Below are positions 1-6,089 of a DNA stretch of 36,811 bases, one piece after another. Position 1 is the stretch's first letter, and every line of letters starts with the position of its first letter. A program made the position numbers and the translations under genes. Under the pieces are notes generated by a model. It did no database searches. It was not told the origin of the DNA and was given only the letters and a program-made list of their open reading frames with translations. Source of the DNA: Peptococcaceae bacterium BRH_c4b. GTDB lineage: Bacteria; Bacillota; Desulfotomaculia; Desulfotomaculales; Desulfocucumaceae. The stretch lies in assembly GCA_000961595.1 (NCBI GenBank), contig LADO01000038.1, forward strand, positions 1 to 36,811. The letters are read 5' to 3'.

Positions 1-131
1 GGGGGATGCTTTTTCCGATGGTAGTACGTAGCTTCATTTACGCCGACAATACGCAGCACGAAGGCTGCTGGGTATCCCCGGTCAATCCACTTATCGGCTA
101 TTTCTATCCTGTCTGAAAGCCGGGGTTTTTC
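1..131 (-). CDS. IS3-type transposase OrfB, N-terminal part only
   Basis: Minus-strand frame that is -1 relative to orfA, open from the frameshift heptamer to the window edge (43 codons). The visible residues include IADKWIDRGYPAAF and VNEATYYHRKK, a pattern typical of the start of IS3-family OrfB just before the HTH_21/rve region. OrfB supplies the DDE integrase core, but that part lies outside the window. It is normally made as an OrfAB fusion by ribosomal frameshifting. No independent start codon with a ribosome binding site is visible, which fits fusion expression. Confidence 0.7.
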
Positions 132-439
132 TTTTTTATTAGGTCCCTCATAATGGCGATTTCAAGGTCTTTTTCGCCAAGGAGTTTTTTAAGTTTATCG
201 TTTTCCTTTTCTAACTGTTTAAACTCTTGATTTGAGGGTATATAAACAGCTGTTTTCTTTGCTTCGCCGTTTGTGTGCTGCCATGCTTTGTGTTTCGACT
301 GGCTAATCCAGCCGTATAGGGTCTTTGGGCTTATTTCATGGCGCTTGGCCACTTGCAAGACGTTTCCGATTTCTTGAGCTTCTTGAATTAGTTGATCTTT
401 AAATTCTTTTGGGTATCTTTTACTTTTCATGTTTGTCAT
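104..439 (-). CDS. IS3-type transposase OrfA
   Basis: 111-residue protein. Residues about 5-50 form the HTH_Tnp_1 type helix-turn-helix (KRYPKEFKDQLIQEA, then SPKTLYGWI), which binds the element's terminal repeats. Residues about 70-100 form a leucine-rich coiled coil (LEKENDKLKKLLGEKDLEIA) used for multimerisation. The start ATG at 437-439 follows AGGAGGGA with about 8 nt spacing. The reading frame ends just after a canonical -1 slippery heptamer, so the stop is the zero-frame product of programmed frameshifting. Length and domain order are normal for IS3 OrfA. Confidence 0.85.
   Translation of the reverse strand: MTNMKSKRYPKEFKDQLIQEAQEIGNVLQVAKRHEISPKTLYGWISQSKHKAWQHTNGEAKKTAVYIPSNQEFKQLEKENDKLKKLLGEKDLEIAIMRDLIKKKNPGFQTG
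131..137 (-). promoter_or_regulatory. programmed -1 frameshift heptamer AAAAAAG
   Basis: On the minus strand the orfA codons read ATA AAA AAG, giving the A AAA AAG slippery heptamer in the correct phase. A -1 slip enters a frame that is open into orfB. This is the standard IS3-family signal for making the OrfAB transposase. Confidence 0.75.
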
Positions 440-522
440 GACTTGCTTATCCCTCCTGTTTTTAAGTTTATATCATTTGGGGATAAGACTCAAATTCCTT
501 AAAGGGGCTAAATAGAAATCCT

Positions 523-915
523 TCACCCACCGGGCAATGCCGGCGTGGATAATTTTCCGATACTTTTGCATAGACTCAACTCGGCCAACTCCGAGATCCG
601 ATTGTCAGCAATTAAATCCGCCCATTCCTCGGCCTCCGATGTATAGTCCTGCCGGTCAACAGGTACCTGCTCAAGCCCCAGGTGCTGCGCTGCCAACAGA
701 CGCCCGTGGCCGCGAACTATAAAACCGCTTCTGGTCGAAACGGTTATTGGTGCTCGCCAACCCTGGGCTTTTATTATCTTGGCCAGCAGGTGTATTTGGT
801 TTTCTGGGTGCTGGTTGGGGTTTCGGGGGTTGGGGATTAAGGCTGCTGTATCAACGATTTCGTCGAAAGCGCAGTGTATTGAGATGTTGGTTGTTTCTAT
901 GAGCACGCTCTTCAC
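523..915 (-). pseudogene. ParB/Srx-type domain protein, 3'-truncated prophage remnant
   Basis: Residues about 15-110 match the ParB N-terminal (ParB/sulfiredoxin) fold: LIPNPRNPNQHPENQI, then IKAQGWRAPITVS, then the signature VRGHGRLLAAQHLG, then EAEEWADLIADNRISELAE. In phages this domain usually heads a longer protein, often fused to a DNA methylase or placed before terminase genes. Here family-like sequence stops at ISELAEL, followed by about 18 unrelated residues and a stop, 31 bp from the end of the IS. I read it as truncated by the IS or by an earlier deletion. The start is GTG (915, or the GTG nine bases further in). It is probably non-functional as a complete protein. Confidence 0.65.
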
Positions 916-942
916 CTTCTCTCAGGCTTTGATGTCAAAAAG

Positions 943-960
943 AAAAGAGCCTTCCAGCTC
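943..960 (-). terminator. probable terminator after the tautomerase gene
   Basis: The minus strand reads GAGC-TGGAAG-GCTC followed by TTTTCTTTTT, a short hairpin with a T-rich tail just after the stop of the 4-OT-like gene. The stem is short, so confidence is moderate. Confidence 0.4.
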
Positions 961-967
961 CAATAAC

Positions 968-1159
968 TCATCTCTTCTGCATATTTACCAACAGTTCCGC
1001 TCCCACGCCCACATCTTCCGGGTTATTTTCCTTAATTAGGGTAATAAACTTTTCCTGCGGAATATTTGTTATCTTACTTGCTGCAGCAGAAAACTCTTGC
1101 ACTAGCTGCTCCTTTTGTTCTTTATTCATCTTTGGACCCTCAAAGATAATTACTGGCAT
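968..1159 (-). CDS. 4-oxalocrotonate tautomerase-like protein
   Basis: 63-residue protein of the 4-OT/tautomerase superfamily. After removal of Met the N-terminal residue is proline (MPVIIFEGP), the catalytic base of the family. The rest fits the beta-alpha-beta fold: KMNKEQKEQLVQEFSAAAS as the long helix, then IPQEKFITLIKENNPEDVGVGAE. The length is normal for the small tautomerases. The ribosome binding site AAAGGAG is 9 nt before the ATG. The substrate cannot be told from sequence. It lies downstream of a structured leader that is also found before the neighbouring Spo0E-like gene. A cytosolic, possibly hexameric enzyme is expected from the family. Confidence 0.8.
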   Translation of the reverse strand: MPVIIFEGPKMNKEQKEQLVQEFSAAASKITNIPQEKFITLIKENNPEDVGVGAELLVNMQKR

Positions 1160-1227
1160 TGCCGCAACACTCCTTTAATTTTTACGTAAACTTTCGACTT
1201 AAAGAAGTCCATATCCTGCTGAAAAAT

Positions 1228-1374
1228 AAGCAGGCCCCCGTCTTCCTCCCCCGAATATTCCCAGTGGATGTGTCGCCAGGCCTGCTCTGAAAGTTAAATA
1301 CAGTATAACATCATTACAACCTAGGCGGCTCTCTATTAAGACCGAACCATCAATGAAAAGAGCCCGGAGGCTCT
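1228..1374 (-). ncRNA. structured leader, copy 1 (before the tautomerase gene)
   Basis: The minus-strand region between the Spo0E-like gene and the tautomerase gene is clearly homologous to 1581-1757. Shared parts, in minus-strand order, are: the hairpin AGAGCC-tccg-GGCTCT, GGTTCGGTCTTA, a CCGCC block, an AT-rich stretch with a -10-like TATACT, then a terminator-like hairpin whose arms are AGCAGGC (1280-1286) and GCCTGCT (1229-1235), closed around the conserved GCGACACATCCACTGGGAAT and followed by a T-rich tail. No known riboswitch family was recognised. It resembles an attenuator-type 5' leader. Confidence 0.5.
1358..1374 (-). terminator. terminator of the Spo0E-like gene
   Basis: AGAGCC-tccg-GGCTCT followed by TTTTC on the minus strand. 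The first base pairs overlap the stop codon of the Spo0E-like gene. The same hairpin sits at 1741-1757 after the preceding gene. Confidence 0.6.
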
Positions 1375-1546
1375 ACTTTTCTTTTTTATCCTTCAACAAC
1401 CTATAATACTCATTCAATACCTTGTTTAGTTCCTGGCTCGACCTGATAATCTCCGGGTCAGTCAGCTCCTTACTATCCGCCTCACCGTGCAGCTTGTTGC
1501 GCAGCTCATCGATCAGTTTTAGTATTGCCTCTATGTCCTTCGGCAT
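1373..1546 (-). CDS. Spo0E-like aspartyl-phosphate phosphatase
   Basis: A 57-residue protein with the Spo0E family layout: an N-terminal helix (IEAILKLIDELRNKLH), a short turn with LTDPEII, and a second helix with the signature SSQELNKVLNEYYRLL, equivalent to the SQELD motif that inserts into the phosphorylation site of response regulators. Family members dephosphorylate Spo0A~P and so delay or block sporulation. The usual motif Asp is Asn here (SQELN). The start ATG (1544-1546) follows GGAGG with 7 nt spacing. It is preceded by a structured leader (1581-1757) and followed by a terminator. It is embedded among prophage remnants, so it may have been brought in by the phage. The function is inferred from the motif alone. 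Confidence 0.75.
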   Translation of the reverse strand: MPKDIEAILKLIDELRNKLHGEADSKELTDPEIIRSSQELNKVLNEYYRLLKDKKEK

Positions 1547-1580
1547 ATGTCCACCTCCGGGGTTAGTATACCCGGAAATA

Positions 1581-1757
1581 AAAGCAGGCCCCCGTTTCCC
1601 TCCCCTGGATTTTCCCGGTGAAGTTTCCTCCCTCGAGCATTCCCAGTTGATGTGTCGCTAAGCCTGCTTTGGATATTATATGCATCATAACCAGAAGCCG
1701 CCACCTGGGCGGCTCCCATAAGACCGCACCATAAAAAGAAAAGAGCCCGGAGGCTCT
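1581..1757 (-). ncRNA. structured leader, copy 2 (before the Spo0E-like gene)
   Basis: Minus-strand leader ending just before the ribosome binding site of the Spo0E-like gene. It contains, in order, the hairpin AGAGCC/GGCTCT (1741-1757), GGTGCGGTCTTA, a strong hairpin AGCCGCC-CAGG-TGGCGGCT (about 1695-1714), a TATAAT box, and a long terminator-like hairpin with arms AAAGCAGGC and GCCTGCTTT (1582-1669) followed by TATTT. Inside the last hairpin lies GCGACACATCAACTGGGAAT, nearly identical to copy 1, while the purine-rich remainder has diverged. Conservation of arms and apical block with a variable middle suggests selection on RNA structure. It could instead be a dispersed repeat. Confidence 0.5.
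1741..1757 (-). terminator. terminator after the sigma-like pseudogene
   Basis: The same AGAGCC-tccg-GGCTCT hairpin as at 1358-1374, followed by TTTTCTTTTT on the minus strand. It ends transcription from the prophage regulator and starts the leader repeat. Confidence 0.55.
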
Positions 1758-1911
1758 TATTGTAGCTTTGCTTATTTAAACTGCAATCTATTTTTTAATA
1801 TTTGGTCCCAATAATAACGGCAAAAGGAAGGTTTTTCCTGTATAGTGAAAGCCAGCCATGTTTCTCTCGCCGGTCCCCTTGGGCGATGTTTCGCTAACCG
1901 GCCATGCTCCT

Positions 1912-2374
1912 TCAACAAACCCCTTCACTATATGTTTGCTTTCGTATGGCAAACTGAATTTTTTTCTCTGCTCTTTTTATATAACTCTGGACAGAAGCTT
2001 TTTTGCATTTGAGTATAGTAGCCGCCTGACCAAACGAATACCCCTGCCCCCGAACCAGCCAATAAGATTCCCTTTCCCTCTTTGTTAGGCACTTAAGCAA
2101 TCCTCCAGTAAATCTATCGCTTCCTGAGAAGCGGACGGTGGTGGGGTCTGCGCATTAATGCTTCTGGCCATAACCTGCGGGTCCAACGGTATTTCCCGCT
2201 TCATCTTTGGCCAACGGGCCACAGACCATTTCGTCCCCGGTATCCTCCCGGTCTATGGATCTCGATGGCATACTGCGTATCCGACACCATACTGCCATAT
2301 TCCACAGGCACCACCTTGGCCCGGCACAGTGTCCCCAATGACTGCCGGTACTCTTTGATTAAATCTTGCACCAC
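1912..2374 (-). pseudogene. phage sigma-like/ArpU-type transcription regulator, two frameshifts
   Basis: Three consecutive frames reassemble one phage-type regulator. The first (from GTG 2374, site AGGGGG upstream) gives VQDLIKEYRQSL ... MVSDTQYAIE. The second gives TGRIPGTKWSVARW, then KREIPLDPQVMA ... ASQEAIDLLEDCLS. The third gives LTKRERESYWLVRGQGYSFGQAATIL, then KKASVQSYIKRAEKKI, a region-4-like helix-turn-helix. Shifts fall near 2250 and near 2093. Intact relatives are late-gene regulators just upstream of packaging genes. The last part alone could be read from TTG 2098-2100, but GGAGGA abuts that codon, so a real start there is doubtful. I treat it as decayed. Confidence 0.65.
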
Positions 2375-2406
2375 TGCCACCCCCTAAAAAATAGAGACCA
2401 GAGCAG

Positions 2407-2577
2407 TTACGCCCTGGCCTCCCGTTTATCCGAGTCAGCCTTCCATGTTGTTTTTATTTCTCCCCAGACTACTTTGCCGTTTTGGACCTTTAGGACCACT
2501 TCGCCATGCTGTAGCCGGTCAATCTCCCCGACCTGTTTCTTTATCTCTGCCGTAAGCAGGTCCGATAGTTTCACCAC
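2407..2577 (-). CDS. YezD-like (DUF2292) small protein
   Basis: 56-residue protein starting GTG at 2575-2577 (or the next GTG) after a G-rich ribosome binding site. It contains EIKKQVGEIDRLQHGEVVLK, then VQNGKVVWGEI, the pattern of the DUF2292/YezD family: one helix, then two strands around a 'V.V..GKV' turn. The function of the family is unknown. It is the gene before the phage-type regulator, and such proteins are common in prophages of this group. The reading frame is intact, unlike its neighbour. Confidence 0.55.
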   Translation of the reverse strand: MVKLSDLLTAEIKKQVGEIDRLQHGEVVLKVQNGKVVWGEIKTTWKADSDKREARA

Positions 2578-2731
2578 CCCACGCACCCCCTGGAAAATTC
2601 TCCGCAGCCATGATATACTGCGGGTATCCTAAACTTTCCGGCTCCGCGAGGGGCTTTTTCTTATTTGTCTACCTCCCCCGATTCTTCCTCCATGATTCCT
2701 TAGCCATGAAATTCCTGACCTTTCGTTCGTT

Positions 2732-2747
2732 GCCCAGATAGCTCAGT
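2732..2747 (+). other. possible tRNA 5' fragment
   Basis: GCCCAGATAGCTCAGT matches the 5' acceptor strand, positions 8-9 and the start of the D stem of a bacterial tRNA (Phe-like). The match stops there and no D loop, anticodon arm or 3' half follows. It could be the scar of a tRNA-targeted integration or a chance match of 16 nt. Confidence 0.3.
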
Positions 2748-2752
2748 TTGCC

Positions 2753-2781
2753 TTTACAAAAAATTAGTAATGTGTTAAAGT
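2753..2781 (+). promoter_or_regulatory. candidate sigma-A promoter for the zinc-ribbon gene
   Basis: TTTACA (2753-2758), a 17-nt spacer, then TAAAGT (2776-2781), about 35 nt before the start codon of the 56-residue zinc-ribbon protein. The -35 matches 5/6 and the -10 4/6 of consensus. Confidence 0.4.
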
Positions 2782-2815
2782 TAGCAGTTCATTAATTTAA
2801 TTAGGAGGTTCAATC

Positions 2816-2986
2816 ATTAGAAAAAAGAGTTTTAATAAAAAAACTACGGAAGATAGATCATTTAAACCAAGAACTTTCGTTGCAAGTTGTTCTTCCTGCG
2901 GTAAACAGTATATTCTGCCATTTCAACCGGACATTAATCAAAATCTGATATGCGTTGAGTGTTTACAAAAACAAAAGAACAACTAA
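2816..2986 (+). CDS. small zinc-ribbon protein, probable ATT start
   Basis: 56-residue, lysine-rich protein: a basic N-terminus (RKKSFNKKTTEDRSFKPR) then CSSCGKQYILPF ... NLICVECLQ. The CxxC ... CxxC pair spaced about 21 residues is a zinc ribbon like those in small nucleic-acid-binding proteins. AGGAGG (2803-2808) is 7 nt from ATT at 2816. No ATG, GTG or TTG lies in frame between the upstream stop and this point, so ATT (or ATC three bases earlier) is the only possible start. The gene is on the opposite strand to its neighbours. Function unknown. Confidence 0.55.
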   Translation: MRKKSFNKKTTEDRSFKPRTFVASCSSCGKQYILPFQPDINQNLICVECLQKQKNN

Positions 2987-3012
2987 TTTCTAACCTTTTA
3001 CCAAAACACGCA

Positions 3013-3279
3013 CTACCCCGCCTCCCGTTCCTCCCAGGCTGTAAACGTGGCCACCAGCCACCCCATATTTGTCAATCTCACCGTGGCCCACAGCCAGGGG
3101 GTGACCTCCAGCCAGCCGGCACTGGTGTGATCCAGCACCAGGCCGACGGCCAGAGCTCCGTTTAGCTTCCCGGTCAGCACATTGATTAGCTTGGTTCGCT
3201 TTATTTCAATTCCGGACCGCTCCTGCCAGCGCTGCCAGGCATGGTCTGAAATAATAATTTCATGGTGCCGCTGCTTCAT
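3013..3279 (-). CDS. hypothetical phage-type protein
   Basis: 88 residues, not assigned to a named family. The first part (IIISDHAWQRWQERSG, then KRTKLINVL) resembles small prophage proteins with an 'ISDHA..R..ER' opening. The second part is a run of beta-prone segments (WLEVTPWLWATVRLTNMGWLVATF) that looks like a small antiparallel sheet. No transmembrane segment, signal peptide or Cys pair. It follows the RuvC-like fragment on the same strand by 41 bp, as in a phage operon. The start ATG has only a weak, distant G-rich site. Confidence 0.45.
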   Translation of the reverse strand: MKQRHHEIIISDHAWQRWQERSGIEIKRTKLINVLTGKLNGALAVGLVLDHTSAGWLEVTPWLWATVRLTNMGWLVATFTAWEEREAG

Positions 3280-3320
3280 CCCGGCATGGTGGCCACCCCC
3301 CTCACCGCCATGGAACTATA

Positions 3321-3563
3321 TCAACCAGCCTTCTTTGCCCGCCGCCGGCCACTGCCATCGTTCCGTAGCTTGTCAATCACCTCGTGTTGGAATGCCGTCA
3401 ACCCCTCAACATACAGGCCAGGGTGATAGGCCTCCCCGATCTTGGCCAAGACATACGCATCAGCCTCGTCGTTGGTCCCGAATTCTTTATTCCAGCGCTT
3501 GTATATCGCCACGGCCATATCTTCTTTCTTTGCCGTGCCTTTCCCGGTGGCGAACTTTTTCAC
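3321..3563 (-). pseudogene. RuvC-like Holliday junction resolvase, C-terminal fragment
   Basis: 80 residues resembling the C-terminal part of phage/bacterial RuvC-like nucleases: KKFATGKGTAKKEDMAVAIYK, then the acidic DEADAYVLAKIGEA carrying the last metal-binding Asp of the RNase H fold. The N-terminal catalytic half is missing. Upstream on the minus strand the frames hold stops and join directly to the broken end of prkA. It is therefore a remnant sitting at the prkA/prophage junction. Confidence 0.55.
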
Positions 3564-3612
3564 TTCCTGCTAAAAGCCCTGAAAACCCAGGCGGTTTCTA
3601 TGATATATTTAG

Positions 3613-4410
3613 TTAACCAATCCGTTGTATGGTTCTGTGCATCTCCTGGAATTCCATTAACCCACGATTGGCGATGTTTAGCTCACCATCAAAACGGTAC
3701 GCCCTGGGATCTGATTCGGAACCATACTCGGTTATGGTGGAAAAGTCTACACTACCCGTCAAATCTGCTATATCTTGCGACTTGGGATCCGAGGGAGTAA
3801 AGGTTCCGATACCTGCCCGGTTATCCTCGGATAGGAATACCCTTTCTACTATAACATTTTCAATTCTACCACCGTGCTCCGCTTCCACCATCATTCTGCA
3901 GGAGGGACAGAGTTCACCTTCGATGTAAATTCCGTATTCATCACTTATTTCCTGTCTCAAGTCCTTTGGAATCAAGTGCAGGGGTTCTTCATGCATGGGA
4001 CAGCCCTTTATAGCATATATCGCTCCGGCACCGGTATAGCTGAACTTTTCCAGGCCTCTTTTCATCATTGCCACCAGGGTGGATTTCCCCCCGCTGACGG
4101 GACCCATTAACAGAAGGATCCGCTTACGCACATCAAGCCGTCTGGCTGCAGGGTGGAAATATTCCTCAACCAGCTTTTCCAAAGTTTTATCCAGGCCAAA
4201 AATTTCATTAACAAAAAAATTGTACCTCTTGCCCCCGTCTTCCAGTTGCTCAGCCCCTGCGTCTTTGATCATCTCGTATATTCTGGAGTGGGCTAACTGA
4301 CATACATACGGCTTTTCCCTGACGATTCCCAAATAATCCTGAAAGGTCCCCTCCCAGGCCAATTGTTTTTCCAGCGAACGATGTTCCTCAAGCCTTTTGA
4401 AAAAATTCAT
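3613..4410 (-). pseudogene. prkA: PrkA serine protein kinase, 3'-truncated
   Basis: 265 residues of the PrkA AAA domain: EGTFQDYLGIV near the N-terminus, Walker A GPVSGGKST (103-111), the zinc-type pair CPSC, and the family-specific TITEYGSESDPRAYRFDGELNIANRGLMEFQEM. Full PrkA is about 630 residues. Here it breaks right after EFQEM and continues with HRTIQRIG and a stop, so the second half (including the kinase-like C-terminus) is gone. The start ATG (4408-4410) follows AAAGGAG with 9 nt spacing, so the 5' end looks intact. PrkA works with YhbH and SpoVR in sporulation; those partners are not in the window. The left break abuts prophage remains, pointing to insertion or deletion through the gene. 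Confidence 0.85.
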
Positions 4411-4846
4411 CACCACTCACTCCTTTCTTTGGCAACAAATTAAACCCACCAAACACCAGGTTATACCCCCATGCCAAAAGAATACTACATTATATGCCGT
4501 CCCCCCGGAAAGAAGACTCCATCCCCTCTCTACAAATATGAAAAAAACGCCAATTTCGACAACTGGCGTAAGGTAATAAGATTAATCTTTATATTACTTA
4601 TAATTCAAAAAAATTTAACTGATTCACACAGTAGTGAATTCCCTGCATTTTATTTGATTTGTTAAAAAATCCTAGCCGCCCCCGCAAGTCAGTCCTCCTG
4701 GTCATGCAGAACCAATCTCAGCATCTCTTTACATCCTTCCAATCCACCGGCCACCCCACTGCCGCTTGAAAAGAAATAAGCAGGTGTCACGCCTTACCGG
4801 CTAACCCAATATAATAGCAATAAATAACAACAAAGGAGGAAACATT
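4411..4846. other. intergenic region before prkA and the YjcZ-like gene
   Basis: It contains the prkA ribosome binding site, a CATATAAT box on the minus strand (4489-4496) that resembles a sigma-E -10 but lacks a convincing -35, the duplicated ylzJ tail (4541-4660), and a TATAAT (4810-4815) before the YjcZ-like gene without a good -35. No other gene seen. Confidence 0.4.
4541..4660 (-). repeat. duplicated ylzJ 3' end plus terminator (copy A)
   Basis: Nearly identical to 6090-6199 apart from a 9-nt indel and scattered substitutions. On the minus strand it holds the last codons of ylzJ (NQIKCREF, two Thr, Val, stop) followed by the hairpin ACGCCA/TGGCGT and a T run. Identity ends at the same codon on the coding side. 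The pair brackets a 1.4-kb island (4661-6089). Confidence 0.75.
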
Positions 4847-4975
4847 ATGTGTGATAAATGCGGCTGTGGCTACGGCGGGTATCCTTATTTTGACGGTAGC
4901 TTCATCCTTTTTTTGATCCTGATTCTGCTGGTTTTCTCCATGCCTTATTATGGAGGCGTCGGTTATAGAAGGTGA
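4847..4975 (+). CDS. YjcZ-like small membrane peptide
   Basis: 42-residue peptide: a Cys/Gly/Tyr-rich N-terminus (CDKCGCGYGGYPYF), one hydrophobic segment (FILFLILILLVF, residues about 19-30), and a Gly/Tyr-rich tail ending in two Arg. Size and layout match the YjcZ/SscA group of spore-associated small proteins in Firmicutes, but the sequence is too short for certainty. AAAGGAGG lies 7-8 nt before the ATG. It is convergent with the thioesterase gene and followed by hairpins at 4992-5008 and 5031-5074. It lies inside the island bracketed by the ylzJ tail duplication. Confidence 0.55.
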   Translation: MCDKCGCGYGGYPYFDGSFILFLILILLVFSMPYYGGVGYRR

Positions 4976-5030
4976 GGTAAAAAACCCAAATAACCTCCGG
5001 GTGAGGTTTATTATAGCGGCATAAAAATAG

Positions 5031-5074
5031 CCCCTGGAGAGAAGGCCCATATAGCCTCCGACTCCGGGGGTTTT
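5031..5074 (+). terminator. terminator after the YjcZ-like gene
   Basis: CCCCTGGAG (5031-5039) pairs with CTCCGGGGG (5062-5070) over 9 bp with one G-U, followed by TTTT. A smaller hairpin AACCTC/GAGGTT lies just upstream (4992-5008). Confidence 0.5.
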
Positions 5075-5116
5075 AGCTTTCCCAATCCCCACCCACTCAT
5101 TGGTGCTATCAGCATT

Positions 5117-5512
5117 CTAACTGCGCCGATAAGCCAGACCTTCGGCTACGGCAACTAATTTGCCATCTTCATCCATAACCTCGATTCGATATAGTCCGGT
5201 TTTCTTGGTTAAATTATCTTCACGGGCGATGGCAGTTAAAATAGTCCCTTCCGTGGTTGTTTGCAAAAAACTTATGTTAACGTTTAGTGCCAATGCCAAA
5301 GGACCATGTGCATTACTAGCAGCAGCAAATACAATGTCTGCCAAGCTAAAAATTGCACCACCATGAGTTACGCCTGCACCGTTAAGCAATTCAGGCCTCA
5401 CTTTCATAGTTGCACGAGCATATCCGGGCTTTGCCTCAAGCAACTGAATGCCGAGATGATTTGCTAAGGCATCTTTTTTCTGAAAAAATCTAGCATATTC
5501 TTCCATAAACAT
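5117..5512 (-). CDS. PaaI-like hotdog-fold thioesterase
   Basis: 131 residues, a full-length single hotdog domain. The active-site helix signature is clear: LLNGAGVTHGGAIFSLADIVFAAA, with Asn/Gly/HGG positions as in PaaI-type acyl-CoA thioesterases. The strand core follows (ALNVNISFLQTT ... GTILTAIARED ... GLYRIEVMDEDGKLVAVAEGLAYR). It is expected to hydrolyse (aryl)acyl-CoA in the cytosol; the acyl group cannot be inferred. GGGAGGGG precedes the ATG by about 12 nt, rather long. No paa genes are nearby, so it stands alone within the island between the two ylzJ tails. Confidence 0.85.
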   Translation of the reverse strand: MFMEEYARFFQKKDALANHLGIQLLEAKPGYARATMKVRPELLNGAGVTHGGAIFSLADIVFAAASNAHGPLALALNVNISFLQTTTEGTILTAIAREDNLTKKTGLYRIEVMDEDGKLVAVAEGLAYRRS

Positions 5513-5587
5513 ATATTCTATATTCCCCTCCCATTTAAAGACACAATTCTTTATTGTAAGGAAATTACCTTCAAATGTAGGTATAAT

Positions 5588-5809
5588 TTAATCCCACACC
5601 AGGTCGCAGGACAGCCCCTCCCACGTCTCACACCGGAGCCGGGGCTCCAGCCAGTACCGGTAGCGGAACCAGTACGGCTGCCGCTTTATGATCATGCTGA
5701 TACTGGAGATATGATACCAGTGGCCGCGCCAGTTAAACTGTGCGGGGAGGCTGTCGGAACCTGGGATAACCTGGACTGGCTCGCAGTAGAGTTTGGACAT
5801 TTTAATCAT
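5588..5809 (-). CDS. hypothetical aromatic-rich protein
   Basis: 73 residues, rich in Trp/Tyr/Arg: EPVQVIP ... PAQFNWRGHWYHISSI ... KRQPYWFRYRYWLEP. The pattern 'F.WRG.WY.I' followed by a Trp/Tyr strand recalls small beta-sheet proteins of the DUF6504 kind, but I do not claim membership. ATG at 5807-5809 (or the ATG nine bases in). A TATAAT lies about 15 nt upstream on the minus strand and no good ribosome binding site is present. Its tail (LSCDLVWD) looks like a natural end. Confidence 0.5.
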   Translation of the reverse strand: MIKMSKLYCEPVQVIPGSDSLPAQFNWRGHWYHISSISMIIKRQPYWFRYRYWLEPRLRCETWEGLSCDLVWD

Positions 5810-6089
5810 CTGGGGATATTATATCAGAACATTTGTTTGTTTCGATATTTGTTTTTGCAACGATCCGCCTGAGCCACCTTCAGACAATGCTGGAGGCACT
5901 GTGCATCTACCGCCAAAATAGTGAATTTTATGGCCCTGGTTATATCCAGGGTTATATAAATTGAACGACTGTGGGCGGAGTTTGGCGAGGTGCTGCGGGT
6001 GAGCCGGGCGTTGGATAGGTTGATTGTGCTAAAAAGCCCCCCTCCCCGGCCAGAGGGAAGAAGGCTTTTTATTGATCAGTGCATTCATT
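5810..6089. other. gap with terminator and possible decayed coding sequence
   Basis: No intact gene. Plus-strand frames give short coding-like stretches (LSHLQTMLEALCIYRQ, and in another frame WAEFGEVLRVSRALDRLIV) broken by stops, perhaps remains of a small gene. The gap ends with the hairpin at 6031-6073 and then the ylzJ tail copy B. Confidence 0.35.
6031..6073. terminator. bidirectional terminator-like hairpin
   Basis: AAAAAGCC (6031-6038) pairs with GGCTTTTT (6063-6070), with an inner CCCTC/GAGGG pair. A T run follows on the plus strand and on the minus strand, so it could stop transcription either way. Confidence 0.55.

Larger units (their letters stand above)
1..492 (-). mobile_element. 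IS3-family insertion sequence, cut by window edge
   Basis: Two overlapping reading frames of IS3 type (orfA, start of orfB) run leftwards off the window. A plausible element end is at 492, where the minus strand begins TGAGTC followed by an AT-rich stretch and the orfA ribosome binding site. The end is set only by the TG-start rule of IS3 ends, because the other end is outside the window and no target duplication can be checked. It sits directly against the 3' end of a truncated ParB-like gene, so it probably inserted into prophage remains. Confidence 0.55.

Noticed and set aside
1531-1719. Open frame inside the structured leader copy 2
   Set aside because: It overlaps the start of the Spo0E-like gene in another frame, and the matching stretch in copy 1 does not keep it open; the conservation is of RNA stems.
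1228-1757. c-di-GMP riboswitch because of an AGCCTCCGGGCT stretch
   Set aside because: That stretch is a simple terminator hairpin; the GEMM core elements are absent.
4787-5092. Minus-strand open frame of 101 codons
   Set aside because: It is antisense to the YjcZ-like gene, which has an excellent ribosome binding site; the frame has none and no family resemblance.
5860-6030. Coding-like plus-strand fragments (LSHLQTMLEALCIYRQ; VLRVSRALDRLIV)
   Set aside because: Short, in different frames and interrupted by stops. The second vaguely recalls a Spo0E tail but is too weak to call.
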